This document shows, in pieces, positions 48,063-57,029 of a stretch of 64,000 bases of DNA (position 1 is the first letter of the stretch; each line of letters starts with the position of its first letter). Below the pieces are notes generated by a model that worked only from the letters and a program-made list of their open reading frames with translations, was not told where the DNA came from and did not search any database. This DNA is from Achromobacter sp. Root83 (GTDB taxonomy: Bacteria; Pseudomonadota; Gammaproteobacteria; Burkholderiales; Burkholderiaceae_B), in assembly GCF_001428845.1 (NCBI RefSeq), contig NZ_LMIU01000022.1:557030-621029 (forward strand). The letters are read 5' to 3'. The translations under genes and the position numbers were made by a program.

Positions 48063-48860
48063 ATGAGCACCAACGACCGCGATCAGCGTATCGGCGATGT
48101 GATGCTGGACATGCAGAACATCTCCTTGTCTTTCGGCGGCGTGAAGGCGCTGACGGACATATCCTTCAACGTGCGCGAACACGAGATCCGCGCCATCATC
48201 GGACCCAACGGCGCGGGCAAAAGCTCGATGCTCAACGTCATCAACGGCGTCTATACGCCGCAGAACGGCGGTATCGAGTTCCGCGGTGAGCGGTTTTCCA
48301 AGATGAATCCGCGGCGCGCCGCCGAAATGGGCATCGCGCGCACGTTCCAGAACCTGGCGCTTTTCAAGGGCATGAGCGTGCTGGACAACATCATGACCGG
48401 ACGCAACCTGCGCATGACGAGCGGGTTACTCGCGCAGGCATTCCGCCTGGGCCCCGCCGAACGCGAGGAAATACAGCACCGCGAATTCGTCGAGAACATC
48501 GTCGACTTCCTGGAAATCCAGGCCTACCGCAAGACGCCGGTGGGGCGGCTGCCCTACGGCCTGCAAAAGCGGGTGGACCTGGGCCGCGCGCTGGCGATGG
48601 AGCCGCGCCTGCTGCTGCTGGATGAACCGATGGCCGGCATGAACATCGAGGAGAAGCAGGACATGAGCCGCTTCATCCTCGACGTGAACGACGAATTCGG
48701 CACCACCATCGTGCTGATCGAACACGACATGGGCGTGGTCATGGATATTTCCGACCGCGTGGTGGTGCTGGACTACGGCAAGAAGATCGGCGACGGCAAG
48801 CCCGACGAGGTGCGGGCCAATGAAGATGTCATACGCGCCTATCTCGGCGTGTCGCACTGA
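48063..48860 (+). CDS. HAAT-family ATPase (LivG type), cluster 2
   Basis: This 265-residue ATPase has Walker A GPNGAGKSS, a LivG-type insert around residues 115-145, the signature LPYGLQKRVDLGRALAMEPRLLLLDEPMAGMN and H-loop LIEHDMGVVMDISDRV. It begins five bases after the ligase stop, showing tight coupling of transport and CoA activation. Its partners are the two permeases and the LivF-type ATPase that follow. Confidence 0.92.
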   Translation: MSTNDRDQRIGDVMLDMQNISLSFGGVKALTDISFNVREHEIRAIIGPNGAGKSSMLNVINGVYTPQNGGIEFRGERFSKMNPRRAAEMGIARTFQNLALFKGMSVLDNIMTGRNLRMTSGLLAQAFRLGPAEREEIQHREFVENIVDFLEIQAYRKTPVGRLPYGLQKRVDLGRALAMEPRLLLLDEPMAGMNIEEKQDMSRFILDVNDEFGTTIVLIEHDMGVVMDISDRVVVLDYGKKIGDGKPDEVRANEDVIRAYLGVSH

Positions 48861-48871
48861 GGCGGACAGAC

Positions 48872-49801
48872 ATGGGATTTTTTCTAGAAACCTTATTTGG
48901 CGGCTTGATGAGCGGCATGATGTATGCGCTGATCGGCCTGGGCTTCGTGCTTATCTTCAAGGCATCGGGTGTCTTCAACTTCGCGCAGGGCGCGATGGTG
49001 CTGGTCGCCGCGCTGGCCATGGCGCGGTTCTCGGAATGGATACCGCGCTGGCTCGGCTTCGACAACATGATCCTGGCCAACGTGCTGGCGTTCATCGTCA
49101 GCGCCATCGTGATGTTCCTGCTGGCCGTCGCCATCGAACGCTTCGTGCTGCGCCATCTGGTCAACCAGGAGGCCACCACCTTGCTGATGGCCACCCTGGG
49201 CATCAGCTACTTCCTGGACGGGCTGGGGCAGATCACATTCGGCAGCTCTGTGTATTCCATCAACGTCGGCATGCCCAAGGATCCGCTGCTGATCCTGGAC
49301 TCCGTCTTCGAGGGTGGGCTGCTCATCAACCTTGAAGACCTGACGGCCGCCGTCATCGCCGCGCTGCTGGTGGCGGCGCTGGCCCTTTTCTTCCAATACA
49401 CCTCCACCGGGCGCGCGCTGCGCGCGGTGGCCGACGACCACCAGGCCGCGCAGTCCATCGGCATTCCGCTCAACCGCATCTGGGTGATCGTGTGGTGCGT
49501 CGCGGGACTGGTGGCGCTGGTGGCCGGAATTATCTGGGGATCGAAGTTCGGCGTGCAGTTCACGCTGTCCACCGCGGCGCTGCGCGCGCTGCCGGTGGTG
49601 ATCCTGGGCGGGCTGACCTCGGTGCCGGGGGCCATCCTGGGCGGCCTGATCATCGGCGTCGGCGAAAAGCTGTCCGAGGTCTACCTGGGGTCGCTCGTCG
49701 GCGGCGGTATCGAAATCTGGTTCGCCTATGTGCTGGCGCTGGTGTTCCTGCTGTTCCGTCCGCAAGGGCTGTTCGGCGAGAAGATCATCGACCGCGTTTA
49801 A
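48872..49801 (+). CDS. HAAT-family permease (LivH type), cluster 2
   Basis: This 309-residue membrane protein has the LivH-type N-terminus LFGGLMSGMMYALIGLGFVLIFKASGVFNFAQGAMVLVAALAMARF and the loop GRALRAVADDHQAAQSIGIPLNR. About eight membrane segments are visible. It forms the channel with the LivM-type permease encoded 24 bases downstream. Confidence 0.92.
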   Translation: MGFFLETLFGGLMSGMMYALIGLGFVLIFKASGVFNFAQGAMVLVAALAMARFSEWIPRWLGFDNMILANVLAFIVSAIVMFLLAVAIERFVLRHLVNQEATTLLMATLGISYFLDGLGQITFGSSVYSINVGMPKDPLLILDSVFEGGLLINLEDLTAAVIAALLVAALALFFQYTSTGRALRAVADDHQAAQSIGIPLNRIWVIVWCVAGLVALVAGIIWGSKFGVQFTLSTAALRALPVVILGGLTSVPGAILGGLIIGVGEKLSEVYLGSLVGGGIEIWFAYVLALVFLLFRPQGLFGEKIIDRV

Positions 49802-49825
49802 GCCACCGGGCCCAAAGGATAAACA

Positions 49826-50890
49826 ATGTTCTACCGCGAAAACGGCCAATTCAAGACCAGCTATCGCGCTGACCAGCAGATCTTTCCGATCCGCCAGGAC
49901 CGCGTATTCATCTGGCTGCTGCTGGCGGTGGCGTTCATCGCCATCCCCGCGCTGGCCAGCGACTACCTGCTGCGCGCCATCCTTATTCCCTTCCTGATCC
50001 TGTCGCTGGCCGCCGTCGGCCTGAACATCCTGGTGGGCTATTGCGGCCAGATCTCGTTGGGCACGGGCGCCTTCATGGCGGTGGGCGCCTATGCGGCATG
50101 GAACTTCGGCGTGCGCTTTCCCGGCATGCCGCTGGTCATCCAGATCCTGCTGGGCGGTTGCTTCGCCACGATCGTGGGCGTGATCTTCGGCATACCCAGC
50201 CTGCGCATCCGGGGCCTGTACCTGGCAGTGGCGACGCTGGCCGCGCAGTTCTTCGTGGACTGGGCGTTCCTGCGCATCCCCTTCTTCACCAACTACTCGT
50301 CGTCCGGCAGCGTGTCGGTGCCGCCGCTGACGGCCTTCGGCCTGCCGGTGCAGAGCGCCATGGAAAAGTACCTGTTCGTGCTGGTTCTGGTGGTGATCTT
50401 CAGCCTGCTGGCCAAGAACCTGGTGCGCGGCGCCATCGGCCGCCAGTGGATGGCGATCCGCGACATGGACGTGGCGGCATCCGTCATCGGCATCCGTCCC
50501 ATGTACGCCAAGCTCACGGCGTTCGCGGTCAGCTCGTTCATCGTCGGCGTGGCCGGCGCCTTGTGGGGCTACATCCACCTGGGTTCTTGGGAGCCGCTGG
50601 CGTTCGACCTGACGCGATCGTTCCAGCTTCTGTTCATGGTGATCATTGGCGGCCTGGGGTCGATCATCGGCAGCTTTTTCGGCGCGGCCTTCATCGTGCT
50701 GGTGCCGGTGGCGCTATCCAACATCCCGCACGCGCTGGGCCTGCCGCTGTCGGTGGATACGGCGGCGCACATCGAACACATGGTGTTCGGCGCGCTGATC
50801 GTGTTCTTCCTGATCGCCGAGCCGCATGGCCTGGCGCGGCTGTGGAGCATCGGCAAGGAGAAGCTGCGCATATGGCCGTTCCCGCATTGA
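49826..50890 (+). CDS. HAAT-family permease (LivM type), cluster 2
   Basis: This 354-residue permease has an N-terminal cytoplasmic stretch (residues 1-28, FYRENGQFKTSYRADQQIFP), then LNILVGYCGQISLGTGAFMAVGAYAAWNF and the coupling loop WMAIRDMDVAASVIGIRPM. In contrast to the first liv operon, it is not fused to an ATPase. AAGGAT precedes the start. A repeat-type hairpin follows its stop and separates it from the binding-protein gene. Confidence 0.92.
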   Translation: MFYRENGQFKTSYRADQQIFPIRQDRVFIWLLLAVAFIAIPALASDYLLRAILIPFLILSLAAVGLNILVGYCGQISLGTGAFMAVGAYAAWNFGVRFPGMPLVIQILLGGCFATIVGVIFGIPSLRIRGLYLAVATLAAQFFVDWAFLRIPFFTNYSSSGSVSVPPLTAFGLPVQSAMEKYLFVLVLVVIFSLLAKNLVRGAIGRQWMAIRDMDVAASVIGIRPMYAKLTAFAVSSFIVGVAGALWGYIHLGSWEPLAFDLTRSFQLLFMVIIGGLGSIIGSFFGAAFIVLVPVALSNIPHALGLPLSVDTAAHIEHMVFGALIVFFLIAEPHGLARLWSIGKEKLRIWPFPH

Positions 50891-50892
50891 AG

Positions 50893-50985
50893 CCCCCCCC
50901 GAAGCGCCCTTGGCGCTTCCCCCCAGGGGGCGCCGCTGGGGACCGGCGAAGCCGGATCCGCCGCGGCCCCGATCAGGGAGACCCG
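50893..50985 (+). repeat. Intergenic GAAGCGC hairpin repeat, copy 2
   Basis: It repeats the unit at 34597-34660: CCCCCCCCGAAGCGC, loop, GGCGCTTCCCCCCAGGGGGC, then GCCGCTGGGGACCGGC. It lies inside a putative operon, between the LivM-type permease and the binding-protein gene, where it could reduce read-through. Confidence 0.65.
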
Positions 50986-51127
50986 AGTTTCATGCAACAA
51001 GAACGTATTGATCATCACCGGCCGCAGCAGCACGAACTCCGCGGTCGGCGCCCTAGATACCCGGCTCAAGACCGGGCCAATCCCGGTGTCCCAGGGTTTA
51101 CTGACCCAAGCACCACGCAGGAGGTAA

Positions 51128-52468
51128 ATGGAGATGAAGCGTCTTAACCTGAAGTTGGCGGCAGCCCTGGTGGCCGCAGCCGGCGCCGTCGGCGCCGTGG
51201 CCACGCCGGCAATGGCGGCCGAAGAGCAGTTCGTCCCGTTGCTGGTGTATCGCACCGGGTCGTTCGCACCGCTGGGCATCCCCTGGGCGGATGGCAAGCT
51301 GGACTACCTGAAGCTCGTCAACGAACGCGACGGCGGCGTCAACGGCGTCAAGATCACGTACGAAGAATGCGAGACCGCCTACGCCACCGACCGCGGCGTG
51401 GAATGCTACGAGCGCCTGAAGGGCAAGGGCACCGGCGCCTCGGGCTTCGACACCCAGTCCACCGGCATCACCTTCGCGGTAAGCGATAAGGCCATGCTCG
51501 ACAAGGTACCTGTCGAAACGATGGGCTACGGCCTGTCGCAATCGGTGGACGGCAGCGTGTTCGAGTGGAATTTCCCGCTCTTGGGCACGTACTGGACCGC
51601 GGCCGACGTGATGATCCAGGACATCGCCAAGAAAGAAGGCGGCATGGACAAGCTCAAGGGCAAGAAGATCGCCCTGGTCTACCACGACTCGCCTTATGGC
51701 AAGGAGCCTATCCCGCTGCTGCAGAAGCGCGCGGCCAAGGAAGGCTTCGAACTGGTGCTGTATCCGGTGACCGCCCCCGGCGTCGAACAGAAGTCCACGT
51801 GGCTGCAGATCCGCCAGGCCCGCCCGAACTACGTGCTGCTGTGGAGCGCGGGCATCATGACGCCCACCGCGATCCGCGAAGCGCAGGCCAGCGGCTATCC
51901 GCGCGACAAGATGTACGCGATCTGGTGGGCCGGCTCCGAAGGCGACGTCAAGGACCTGGGCGATGTGGCCAAGGGCTACAACGCCATCACCGTGCACAAC
52001 AGCGGCGCCGAGCACGACAAGGTCTATGACGATCTCAAGAAGTTCGTCTACGACAAGGGTCAGGGTTCGGACAAGTCCGGCAAGACCACGCTCGGCACCA
52101 TCGCCCACACGCGCGGCATGATGATCTCGATGCTGCAGGTGGAAGCGATCCGCACCGCCCAAGAGAAATTCGGCAAGGGCAAGGCGCTGACGCCGGAGCA
52201 GGTGCGCTGGGGCTTCGAGAACCTGGACCTGACGCAGGAGAAGCTCGACAAGCTGGGCTTTGGCCAGATCATGCGTCCGGTCAAGACCTCGTGCAGCAAC
52301 CACAAGGGCGACGACTGGGCCCGCATCGTGCAGTGGGACGGCGCGAAGTTCAAGGTGGCCTCCGACTGGTACCAGGCCGACAAGACCATCCTGGACCCGA
52401 TGGTGAAGGAATCCGCGGCCAAGTACGCCAAGGAAAAGAACATCACGCCCCGCAAGTGCGAGAACTGA
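51128..52468 (+). CDS. HAAT-family substrate-binding protein, cluster 2
   Basis: This 446-residue exported protein has a signal peptide ending AMA-AE (about residue 34) and a Peripla_BP_6-type fold: LVYRTGSFAPLGIPWADGKLDYLKLVNERDGG, CETAYATDRGVECYERLK and IWWAGSEGDVKDLGD. It is longer than typical LivK (about 370) and clearly of another subfamily, so the ligand is probably not a branched-chain amino acid. Three Cys residues are visible near the two ends. AGGAGGTAA precedes the start. A 14-bp hairpin follows it. Confidence 0.9.
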   Translation: MEMKRLNLKLAAALVAAAGAVGAVATPAMAAEEQFVPLLVYRTGSFAPLGIPWADGKLDYLKLVNERDGGVNGVKITYEECETAYATDRGVECYERLKGKGTGASGFDTQSTGITFAVSDKAMLDKVPVETMGYGLSQSVDGSVFEWNFPLLGTYWTAADVMIQDIAKKEGGMDKLKGKKIALVYHDSPYGKEPIPLLQKRAAKEGFELVLYPVTAPGVEQKSTWLQIRQARPNYVLLWSAGIMTPTAIREAQASGYPRDKMYAIWWAGSEGDVKDLGDVAKGYNAITVHNSGAEHDKVYDDLKKFVYDKGQGSDKSGKTTLGTIAHTRGMMISMLQVEAIRTAQEKFGKGKALTPEQVRWGFENLDLTQEKLDKLGFGQIMRPVKTSCSNHKGDDWARIVQWDGAKFKVASDWYQADKTILDPMVKESAAKYAKEKNITPRKCEN

Positions 52469-52476
52469 TGTGAACC

Positions 52477-52507
52477 GGCGGCCGGCCCCGAGGCGGGGCC
52501 GGCCGCC
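52477..52507 (+). promoter_or_regulatory. Strong hairpin after the cluster 2 binding-protein gene
   Basis: A perfect 14-bp GC stem, GGCGGCCGGCCCCG with its complement, loop AGG, no U tract. It begins nine bases after the binding-protein stop and ends 20 bases before the next ATG. Confidence 0.7.
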
Positions 52508-52527
52508 ACCCAGCCGCAGGAACCGCC

Positions 52528-53370
52528 ATGACCGCTGCAACGACTTCCGCAATACCCGCAGACACCCCCAAGGTGCTGCTCGATGTGAACGGCATCGAGG
52601 TGATCTACAACCACGTGATCCTGGTGCTCAAGGGCGTGTCCCTGCAAGTGCCGGACGGCAGGATCGTGGCCTTGCTGGGCGCCAACGGCGCCGGCAAGAC
52701 CACCACGTTGCGCGCGATCTCCAATCTGCTCAAGGGCGAGCGCGGTGACGTGACCAAGGGCCATATCCAATACCGCGGCCAGCGCATCGAAAGGCTCTCG
52801 CCGGCGGAACTGGTCAAGCGCGGCGTCGTGCAGGTAATGGAAGGCCGGCATTGCTTTGCTCACCTGACCATCGAGGAAAACCTGCTGACCGGCGCCTACA
52901 CGCGCAGCATGAGCCGCGGCGACACCGCGGCCGCGCTGGACAAGGTCTATCAATACTTCCCCCGGCTGAAACAGCGCCGCGCCAGCCAGTCCGGCTATAC
53001 CTCGGGCGGCGAGCAGCAGATGACGGCGATCGGCCGCGCGCTGATGGCCAACCCCAACATGATTCTGCTGGACGAGCCGTCCATGGGCCTGGCTCCGCAG
53101 ATCGTCGAAGAGATCTTCGAGATCGTGCGCGACCTGAACCAGCGCGAGCGCGTGAGCTTCCTGCTGGCCGAACAGAACACCAACATCGCGCTGCGCTATG
53201 CCGACTACGGCTACATCCTGGAGAACGGGCGCGTGATGATGGATGGCGCCGCGTCCGACCTGGCGCAGAACGAGGACGTGAAGGAGTTCTACCTGGGCAT
53301 ATCCAGCGGGGAACGCAAGAGTTTCCGAGACAACAAGTTTTACCGCCGCCGCAAACGCTGGCTGGCCTGA
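52528..53370 (+). CDS. HAAT-family ATPase (LivF type), cluster 2
   Basis: This 280-residue ATPase has Walker A GANGAGKTT, the LivF-like [56 protein letters not shown] and AEQNTNIAL. The C-terminus has about 25 additional residues, rich in Arg/Lys (KSFRDNKFYRRRKRW), not seen in ordinary LivF. AGGAA precedes the start. It completes the transporter and is followed after 84 bases by the second CoA ligase. Confidence 0.92.
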   Translation: MTAATTSAIPADTPKVLLDVNGIEVIYNHVILVLKGVSLQVPDGRIVALLGANGAGKTTTLRAISNLLKGERGDVTKGHIQYRGQRIERLSPAELVKRGVVQVMEGRHCFAHLTIEENLLTGAYTRSMSRGDTAAALDKVYQYFPRLKQRRASQSGYTSGGEQQMTAIGRALMANPNMILLDEPSMGLAPQIVEEIFEIVRDLNQRERVSFLLAEQNTNIALRYADYGYILENGRVMMDGAASDLAQNEDVKEFYLGISSGERKSFRDNKFYRRRKRWLA

Positions 53371-53454
53371 TTCCTGGAGCGGGCAAGCCAGCAACGCTTG
53401 CCGCCTGCCGCCGGCAACGGCACCGCAATACGGCACACGAGAAGGTGCGATCCC

Positions 53455-54723
53455 ATGTCCGAGTTTTTCGATGTACTGGAAACCCGAGCGCCCGAGCAAC
53501 GCGAGCGCGAACTGATGGCCGCCTTGCCCGGCGCGATCGCGCGGGCCATTGCCCGGGCGCCCGCCATCGCCGAGCAATTGCGCGGCATCGACCCCGCCGC
53601 CATCACGTCGCGCGAGGCCCTGGCCCGTTTGCCCGTGCTGCGCAAGCATGAGCTGCTGGAGCGCCAGCAGCTCAGCCGCGACGACGCGGCGGCGCCCGCG
53701 AGCCCCGAAAAGGCCTTTGGCGGCTTTTCCGCCATTGGCTGGGGCGAGGCGATGCGCGTGTTCGCTTCGCCGGGTCCGATCTACGAACCGGAAAGCGCGC
53801 GCGCGGACTATTGGCGTTTTGCGCGCGCCCTGTACGCCGCGGGCTTTCGTGCGGGCGAACTGGCCTACAACTGCTTTTCGTATCACTTCACCCCGGCCGG
53901 CTCGATGATGGAAACGGCGGCGCACGCTGTCGGCTGCACCGTGTTCCCCGGCGGCACCGGGCAGACCGAACAACAGGTGCGAGCGATCCAGGACCTGGCG
54001 CCCAGCGGCTATACCGGCACGCCGAGCTTCCTGAAGATCATCCTGGAAAAATCGGACGAACTGGGCGTGAAGCTGGATTCGCTGCGCCGCGCGCTGGTGT
54101 CGGGCGAAGCCTTCCCGCCGTCGCTGCGCGATTGGCTGGCGGCGCGCGGCATCGAGGGCTATCAGGCCTACGGCAGCGCCGACCTGGGCATGATCGCGTT
54201 CGAGACGCCCGCCCGCGAGGGTCTGGTGCTGGGCGAGGACATCATCGTCGAAATCGTGCGCCCCGGCACGGGCGAGCCGGTACCCGCCGGTGAAGTCGGC
54301 GAGGTCGTCGTGACCACGCTGAATCCCGATTATCCGCTGGTGCGCTTCGGCACGGGCGACCTGTCCGCAGTGATGCCCGGCATCTCCCCTTGCGGCCGCA
54401 CCAATACGCGCATCAAGGGCTGGATGGGCCGCGCGGACCAGACCACCAAGGTGCGCGGCATGTTCGTCCATCCGTCGCAAGTGGGGGACGTGGCGCGCCG
54501 GCACCCCGAGATCCTGCGCGCGCGCCTGGTCATCAGCGGCAGCACGGGCTCGGACCGCATGGTGCTGAAGGTGGAATCGCGGGTGCGCGGCGAAGACCTG
54601 GCCAAGCGGATCGCCGAATCGGTGCGCGACCTGACCAAGCTGCGCAGCGATGTCGAATGGGTGGACGCGGGCAGCCTGCCTAACGATGGCAAGGTCATCG
54701 ACGACATCAGGACGTACGAGTAA
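53455..54723 (+). CDS. Phenylacetate-CoA ligase family protein
   Basis: This 422-residue ANL enzyme resembles PaaK: segments GYTGTPSFLKIILEKSDELG, YQAYGSADLGMIAFE, GTGDLSAV and GRADQTTKVRGMFVHPSQV are of that family. It activates an aromatic or other carboxylic acid to a CoA ester. The start at 53455 (MSEFFDVLE) has GAAGGTG upstream. It is the last gene of the cluster opened by the long-chain-type ligase, so two CoA ligases bracket one transporter. Which acid each one uses is unknown. Confidence 0.88.
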   Translation: MSEFFDVLETRAPEQRERELMAALPGAIARAIARAPAIAEQLRGIDPAAITSREALARLPVLRKHELLERQQLSRDDAAAPASPEKAFGGFSAIGWGEAMRVFASPGPIYEPESARADYWRFARALYAAGFRAGELAYNCFSYHFTPAGSMMETAAHAVGCTVFPGGTGQTEQQVRAIQDLAPSGYTGTPSFLKIILEKSDELGVKLDSLRRALVSGEAFPPSLRDWLAARGIEGYQAYGSADLGMIAFETPAREGLVLGEDIIVEIVRPGTGEPVPAGEVGEVVVTTLNPDYPLVRFGTGDLSAVMPGISPCGRTNTRIKGWMGRADQTTKVRGMFVHPSQVGDVARRHPEILRARLVISGSTGSDRMVLKVESRVRGEDLAKRIAESVRDLTKLRSDVEWVDAGSLPNDGKVIDDIRTYE

Positions 54724-54724
54724 T

Positions 54725-54761
54725 CCGCGCAAGGCGGGCTTGGCTTTCTGCCGTTGCGCGG
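54725..54761. terminator. Hairpin between convergent genes
   Basis: CCGCGCAA (54725-54732) pairs with TTGCGCGG (54754-54761) around a 21-base loop with further pairing. It begins one base after the ligase stop and may end transcription from both sides; there is no clear U tract. Confidence 0.4.
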
Positions 54762-54768
54762 CCTCGGT

Positions 54769-55188
54769 TCAGGGGCGCTTCGAACGCTGAAGGACGGAAA
54801 AGATCGCCATACCGGCGATCATCGCCGCCACGAAGATCAGGGCCTGCGGAATGCCGGCCGCGGCGGCGACCAGGGCCGGCCCCGGACAGAAGCCCGCCAG
54901 CCCCCAGCCCACGCCGAACGCCAGGCTGCCGCCAGCCAGCCGCCAGTCCACCCGGGTGGCGTCCGGCCAGTGCAGGGGTTCGCCGGACAGGCTGAGACGG
55001 CGGCGCCGCAGGGCGGCGAAGCCCACGCTGGCCGCCAGGACCGCACCCGCCATCACGAAAGCCAGCGTCGGATTCCAGGAACCGGCCAGATCCAGAAAGC
55101 CGAGCACCCGGGCGGGGTCCGCCAGGCCCGAGATGATCAGGCCGAGCCCGAACACCAGGCCCGCGGCGAAAGCGAAAAGACCGGTCAT
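54769..55188 (-). CDS. DUF6691/YeeE-half membrane protein
   Basis: This 139-residue membrane protein with four hydrophobic segments is the smaller half of a split YeeE/YedE transporter: GLGLIISGLADPARVLGFLDL and GWGLAGFCPGPALVAAAAG, with the conserved Cys in GFCPGP. The related single-chain protein TsuA imports thiosulfate through cysteines of this type. It starts one base after the other half ends. Expected role: moving a sulfur compound across the inner membrane. Confidence 0.85.
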   Translation of the reverse strand: MTGLFAFAAGLVFGLGLIISGLADPARVLGFLDLAGSWNPTLAFVMAGAVLAASVGFAALRRRRLSLSGEPLHWPDATRVDWRLAGGSLAFGVGWGLAGFCPGPALVAAAAGIPQALIFVAAMIAGMAIFSVLQRSKRP

Positions 55189-55189
55189 G

Positions 55190-55621
55190 TCAGCCTCCCA
55201 TCACGTGGCGCAATACGTAGACCGTGGCAAAGCCCGCCGTCATGAAGATCGCCGTGGCCGCCAGCGACCGGCGCGATCCCCGGGACAGGCCGCACACACC
55301 ATGGCCGCTGGTGCATCCCGAGGCGTAGCGGGTGCCAATGCCGACCAGCAGGCCCGCCACGATCAACTGCGGCGTGCCCGCGTCGACGGTCATGCCGGGC
55401 AGCGCCGAAAACATCCGGTACAGCCACGGGGCGGCGCAAAGTCCCAGCAGGAAGGCAATTCTCCAGCCGCCGCCGCGCTCGGGCGCAAGCAGGCCGCCCA
55501 GGATGCCGCTGATGCCCGCGATGCGTCCCGCGCCCAGCATCAGCAGCACGGCGGCGGCGCCGATCAGCAGCCCGCCGGCGGTGCCGGCGGCCGGCGCGAA
55601 GGCGGACCAGTCGACATTCAC
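55190..55621 (-). CDS. YeeE/YedE-half membrane protein
   Basis: This 143-residue membrane protein contains [21 protein letters not shown], the cysteine motif that is the hallmark of the YeeE/YedE family. Together with the preceding entry it makes one full-length transporter. It starts with GTG at 55621, overlapping the ArsR stop by four bases (GTGA), so all three genes are probably translated together. The regulator next door indicates sulfide or polysulfide control. Confidence 0.87.
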   Translation of the reverse strand: MNVDWSAFAPAAGTAGGLLIGAAAVLLMLGAGRIAGISGILGGLLAPERGGGWRIAFLLGLCAAPWLYRMFSALPGMTVDAGTPQLIVAGLLVGIGTRYASGCTSGHGVCGLSRGSRRSLAATAIFMTAGFATVYVLRHVMGG

Positions 55622-55953
55622 TTGAGTGACTCCAGCGCTCGTCCGCAGTACAAACTCGATAGCGTTTTCATGACCTGGCTGACCTCGAAGCTGGCCATCT
55701 GGTAGTAGACGTATTTGCCGTCGCGCCGCGTTGCGACCAGGCCCTCGTCGCGCAGCACGCCCAACTGCTGCGACAAGGTCGGCTGGCGGATGCCGGTCAA
55801 CGATTCCAGTTCACCCACGTTGCGTTCGTTCTGGACAAGCTGGCACAGCAGCAGCAGGCGGTCTTCGTTGGCCAGCGCCTTGAGCAGCGAGCACGCCTGA
55901 GAGGCGGATTCGCGCAGGACAGCGACCTCGCAGTCGGTAAGAGGAGCGTTCAT
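55618..55953 (-). CDS. ArsR-family repressor of BigR/SqrR type
   Basis: This 111-residue winged-helix protein has Cys at 8, 21, 37 and 103. C37 (LLLLCQLV) and C103 (SLYCGRAL) match the pair that forms a disulfide or polysulfide bridge in BigR/SqrR and releases DNA. The HTH is LTGIRQPTLSQQLGVLRDEGLV. It is divergent from the metallo-beta-lactamase gene and leads the YeeE operon. BigR proteins control exactly this gene set in Xylella and Agrobacterium. An operator covering both promoters is visible at 56015-56045. Confidence 0.88.
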   Translation of the reverse strand: MNAPLTDCEVAVLRESASQACSLLKALANEDRLLLLCQLVQNERNVGELESLTGIRQPTLSQQLGVLRDEGLVATRRDGKYVYYQMASFEVSQVMKTLSSLYCGRALESLK

Positions 55954-55991
55954 GGTGTATGTGTGTCAGTCGCTTGACGGATGGCTCGATC

Positions 55992-56045
55992 ATTATATTG
56001 ACGAATAAACTATCCAACAATATTATTCAAAATTGTATATTGTTG
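55992..56045. promoter_or_regulatory. Overlapping divergent promoters with shared operator
   Basis: Plus strand: TTGACG (55998-56003), 17 bases, TATTAT (56021-56026). Minus strand: TTGTTG (56020-56015), 17 bases, TATAAT (55997-55992). An inverted repeat CAACAATAT (56015-56023)/ATATTGTTG (56037-56045) overlaps the -35 of one and the -10 of the other, so one repressor dimer pair could silence both. Confidence 0.75.
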
Positions 56046-56082
56046 TGTTGCGCCGCGCCCAGCGGCACCTTGCGAGCGCTCA

Positions 56083-56946
56083 ATGAATCCGCAAATCCAG
56101 GCCTTCTTCGACCCCGTCACCGCCACCATCACCTACGTGGTCCATGAAGACGCGGCGGGCGGCGCGTGCGCCATCATCGATTCCGTGCTGGACTTCGATC
56201 CCAAATCCGGCCGCACCGGCACGGGCAGCGCCGACCGGGTCGCGGATTACGTGCGCGAGCGCCAACTGAAGACCGTCTGGCTTCTCGAAACCCATGCCCA
56301 CGCCGACCACCTGTCGGCCGCGCCTTACCTGCAGCGCCAACTCGGCGGCGTGATCGCCATTGGACAGAGCATCCGCACCGTGCAGGACGTGTTCAAGAAG
56401 ATCCTGAACCTGGAGCCCGAATTCCAGCTTGATGGCTCGCAGTTCGGCCATCTGTTCTCCGACGGCGAAACCTTCCAGGTCGGCGCGCTGACCGCCACCG
56501 CCATCCATGTGCCCGGCCATACACCCGCCGACATGGCATACCTGATCGGCGACGCGGCCTTCGTGGGCGACACCCTGTTCATGCCGGACGTGGGCACCGC
56601 GCGCTGCGACTTTCCCGGCGGGGACGCCCACGCGCTGTACCGCTCGATACAACGGCTGCTGAGCCTGCCCGCCGGCACCCGGCTGTTCATGTGCCACGAC
56701 TATCCGCCCGCCGAACGCGAGACCACCTGGCAGACCACGGTGGCCGAACAGCGCCGCGCCAACATCCATGTGCGCGACGGCGTCAGCGAAGCGGAATTCG
56801 TGGCCATGCGCACGCGGCGCGACGCGACGCTCTCCATGCCCACGCTGATCCTGCCCGCCATCCAGGTAAACATCCGCGCGGGCCACTTTCCGCCCGCGGA
56901 GGACAACGGCGTGCGCTACCTGAAGATTCCCATCGACGCCCTGTAA
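56083..56946 (+). CDS. Metallo-beta-lactamase fold persulfide dioxygenase (Blh/ETHE1-like)
   Basis: This 287-residue enzyme has the HxHxDH metal motif in ETHAHADHLSAAPYLQ, a second His in HVPGHTPADMAYLIGD, and the Asp in FVGDTLFMPDVGTARCDFPGG. Family members oxidise glutathione persulfide to sulfite using one iron. In BigR-type operons this gene (blh) detoxifies H2S. Only the beta-lactamase fold is present; no rhodanese or DUF442 domain is fused. Transcribed from the promoter at 55998-56026. Confidence 0.88.
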   Translation: MNPQIQAFFDPVTATITYVVHEDAAGGACAIIDSVLDFDPKSGRTGTGSADRVADYVRERQLKTVWLLETHAHADHLSAAPYLQRQLGGVIAIGQSIRTVQDVFKKILNLEPEFQLDGSQFGHLFSDGETFQVGALTATAIHVPGHTPADMAYLIGDAAFVGDTLFMPDVGTARCDFPGGDAHALYRSIQRLLSLPAGTRLFMCHDYPPAERETTWQTTVAEQRRANIHVRDGVSEAEFVAMRTRRDATLSMPTLILPAIQVNIRAGHFPPAEDNGVRYLKIPIDAL

Positions 56947-57029
56947 CGCGCCGGCCGCGCGGCACTTGCGCGCCACGGCCATATCCCGCAAGATCGCCCG
57001 ATCGAAAACATCCGATCCGACGCATCCTC

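Noticed and set aside
52060-54732. A long open frame antisense to the binding-protein, LivF-type and ligase genes
   Set aside because: Same reasons: it spans three intact genes on the other strand and crosses their boundaries without any motif.
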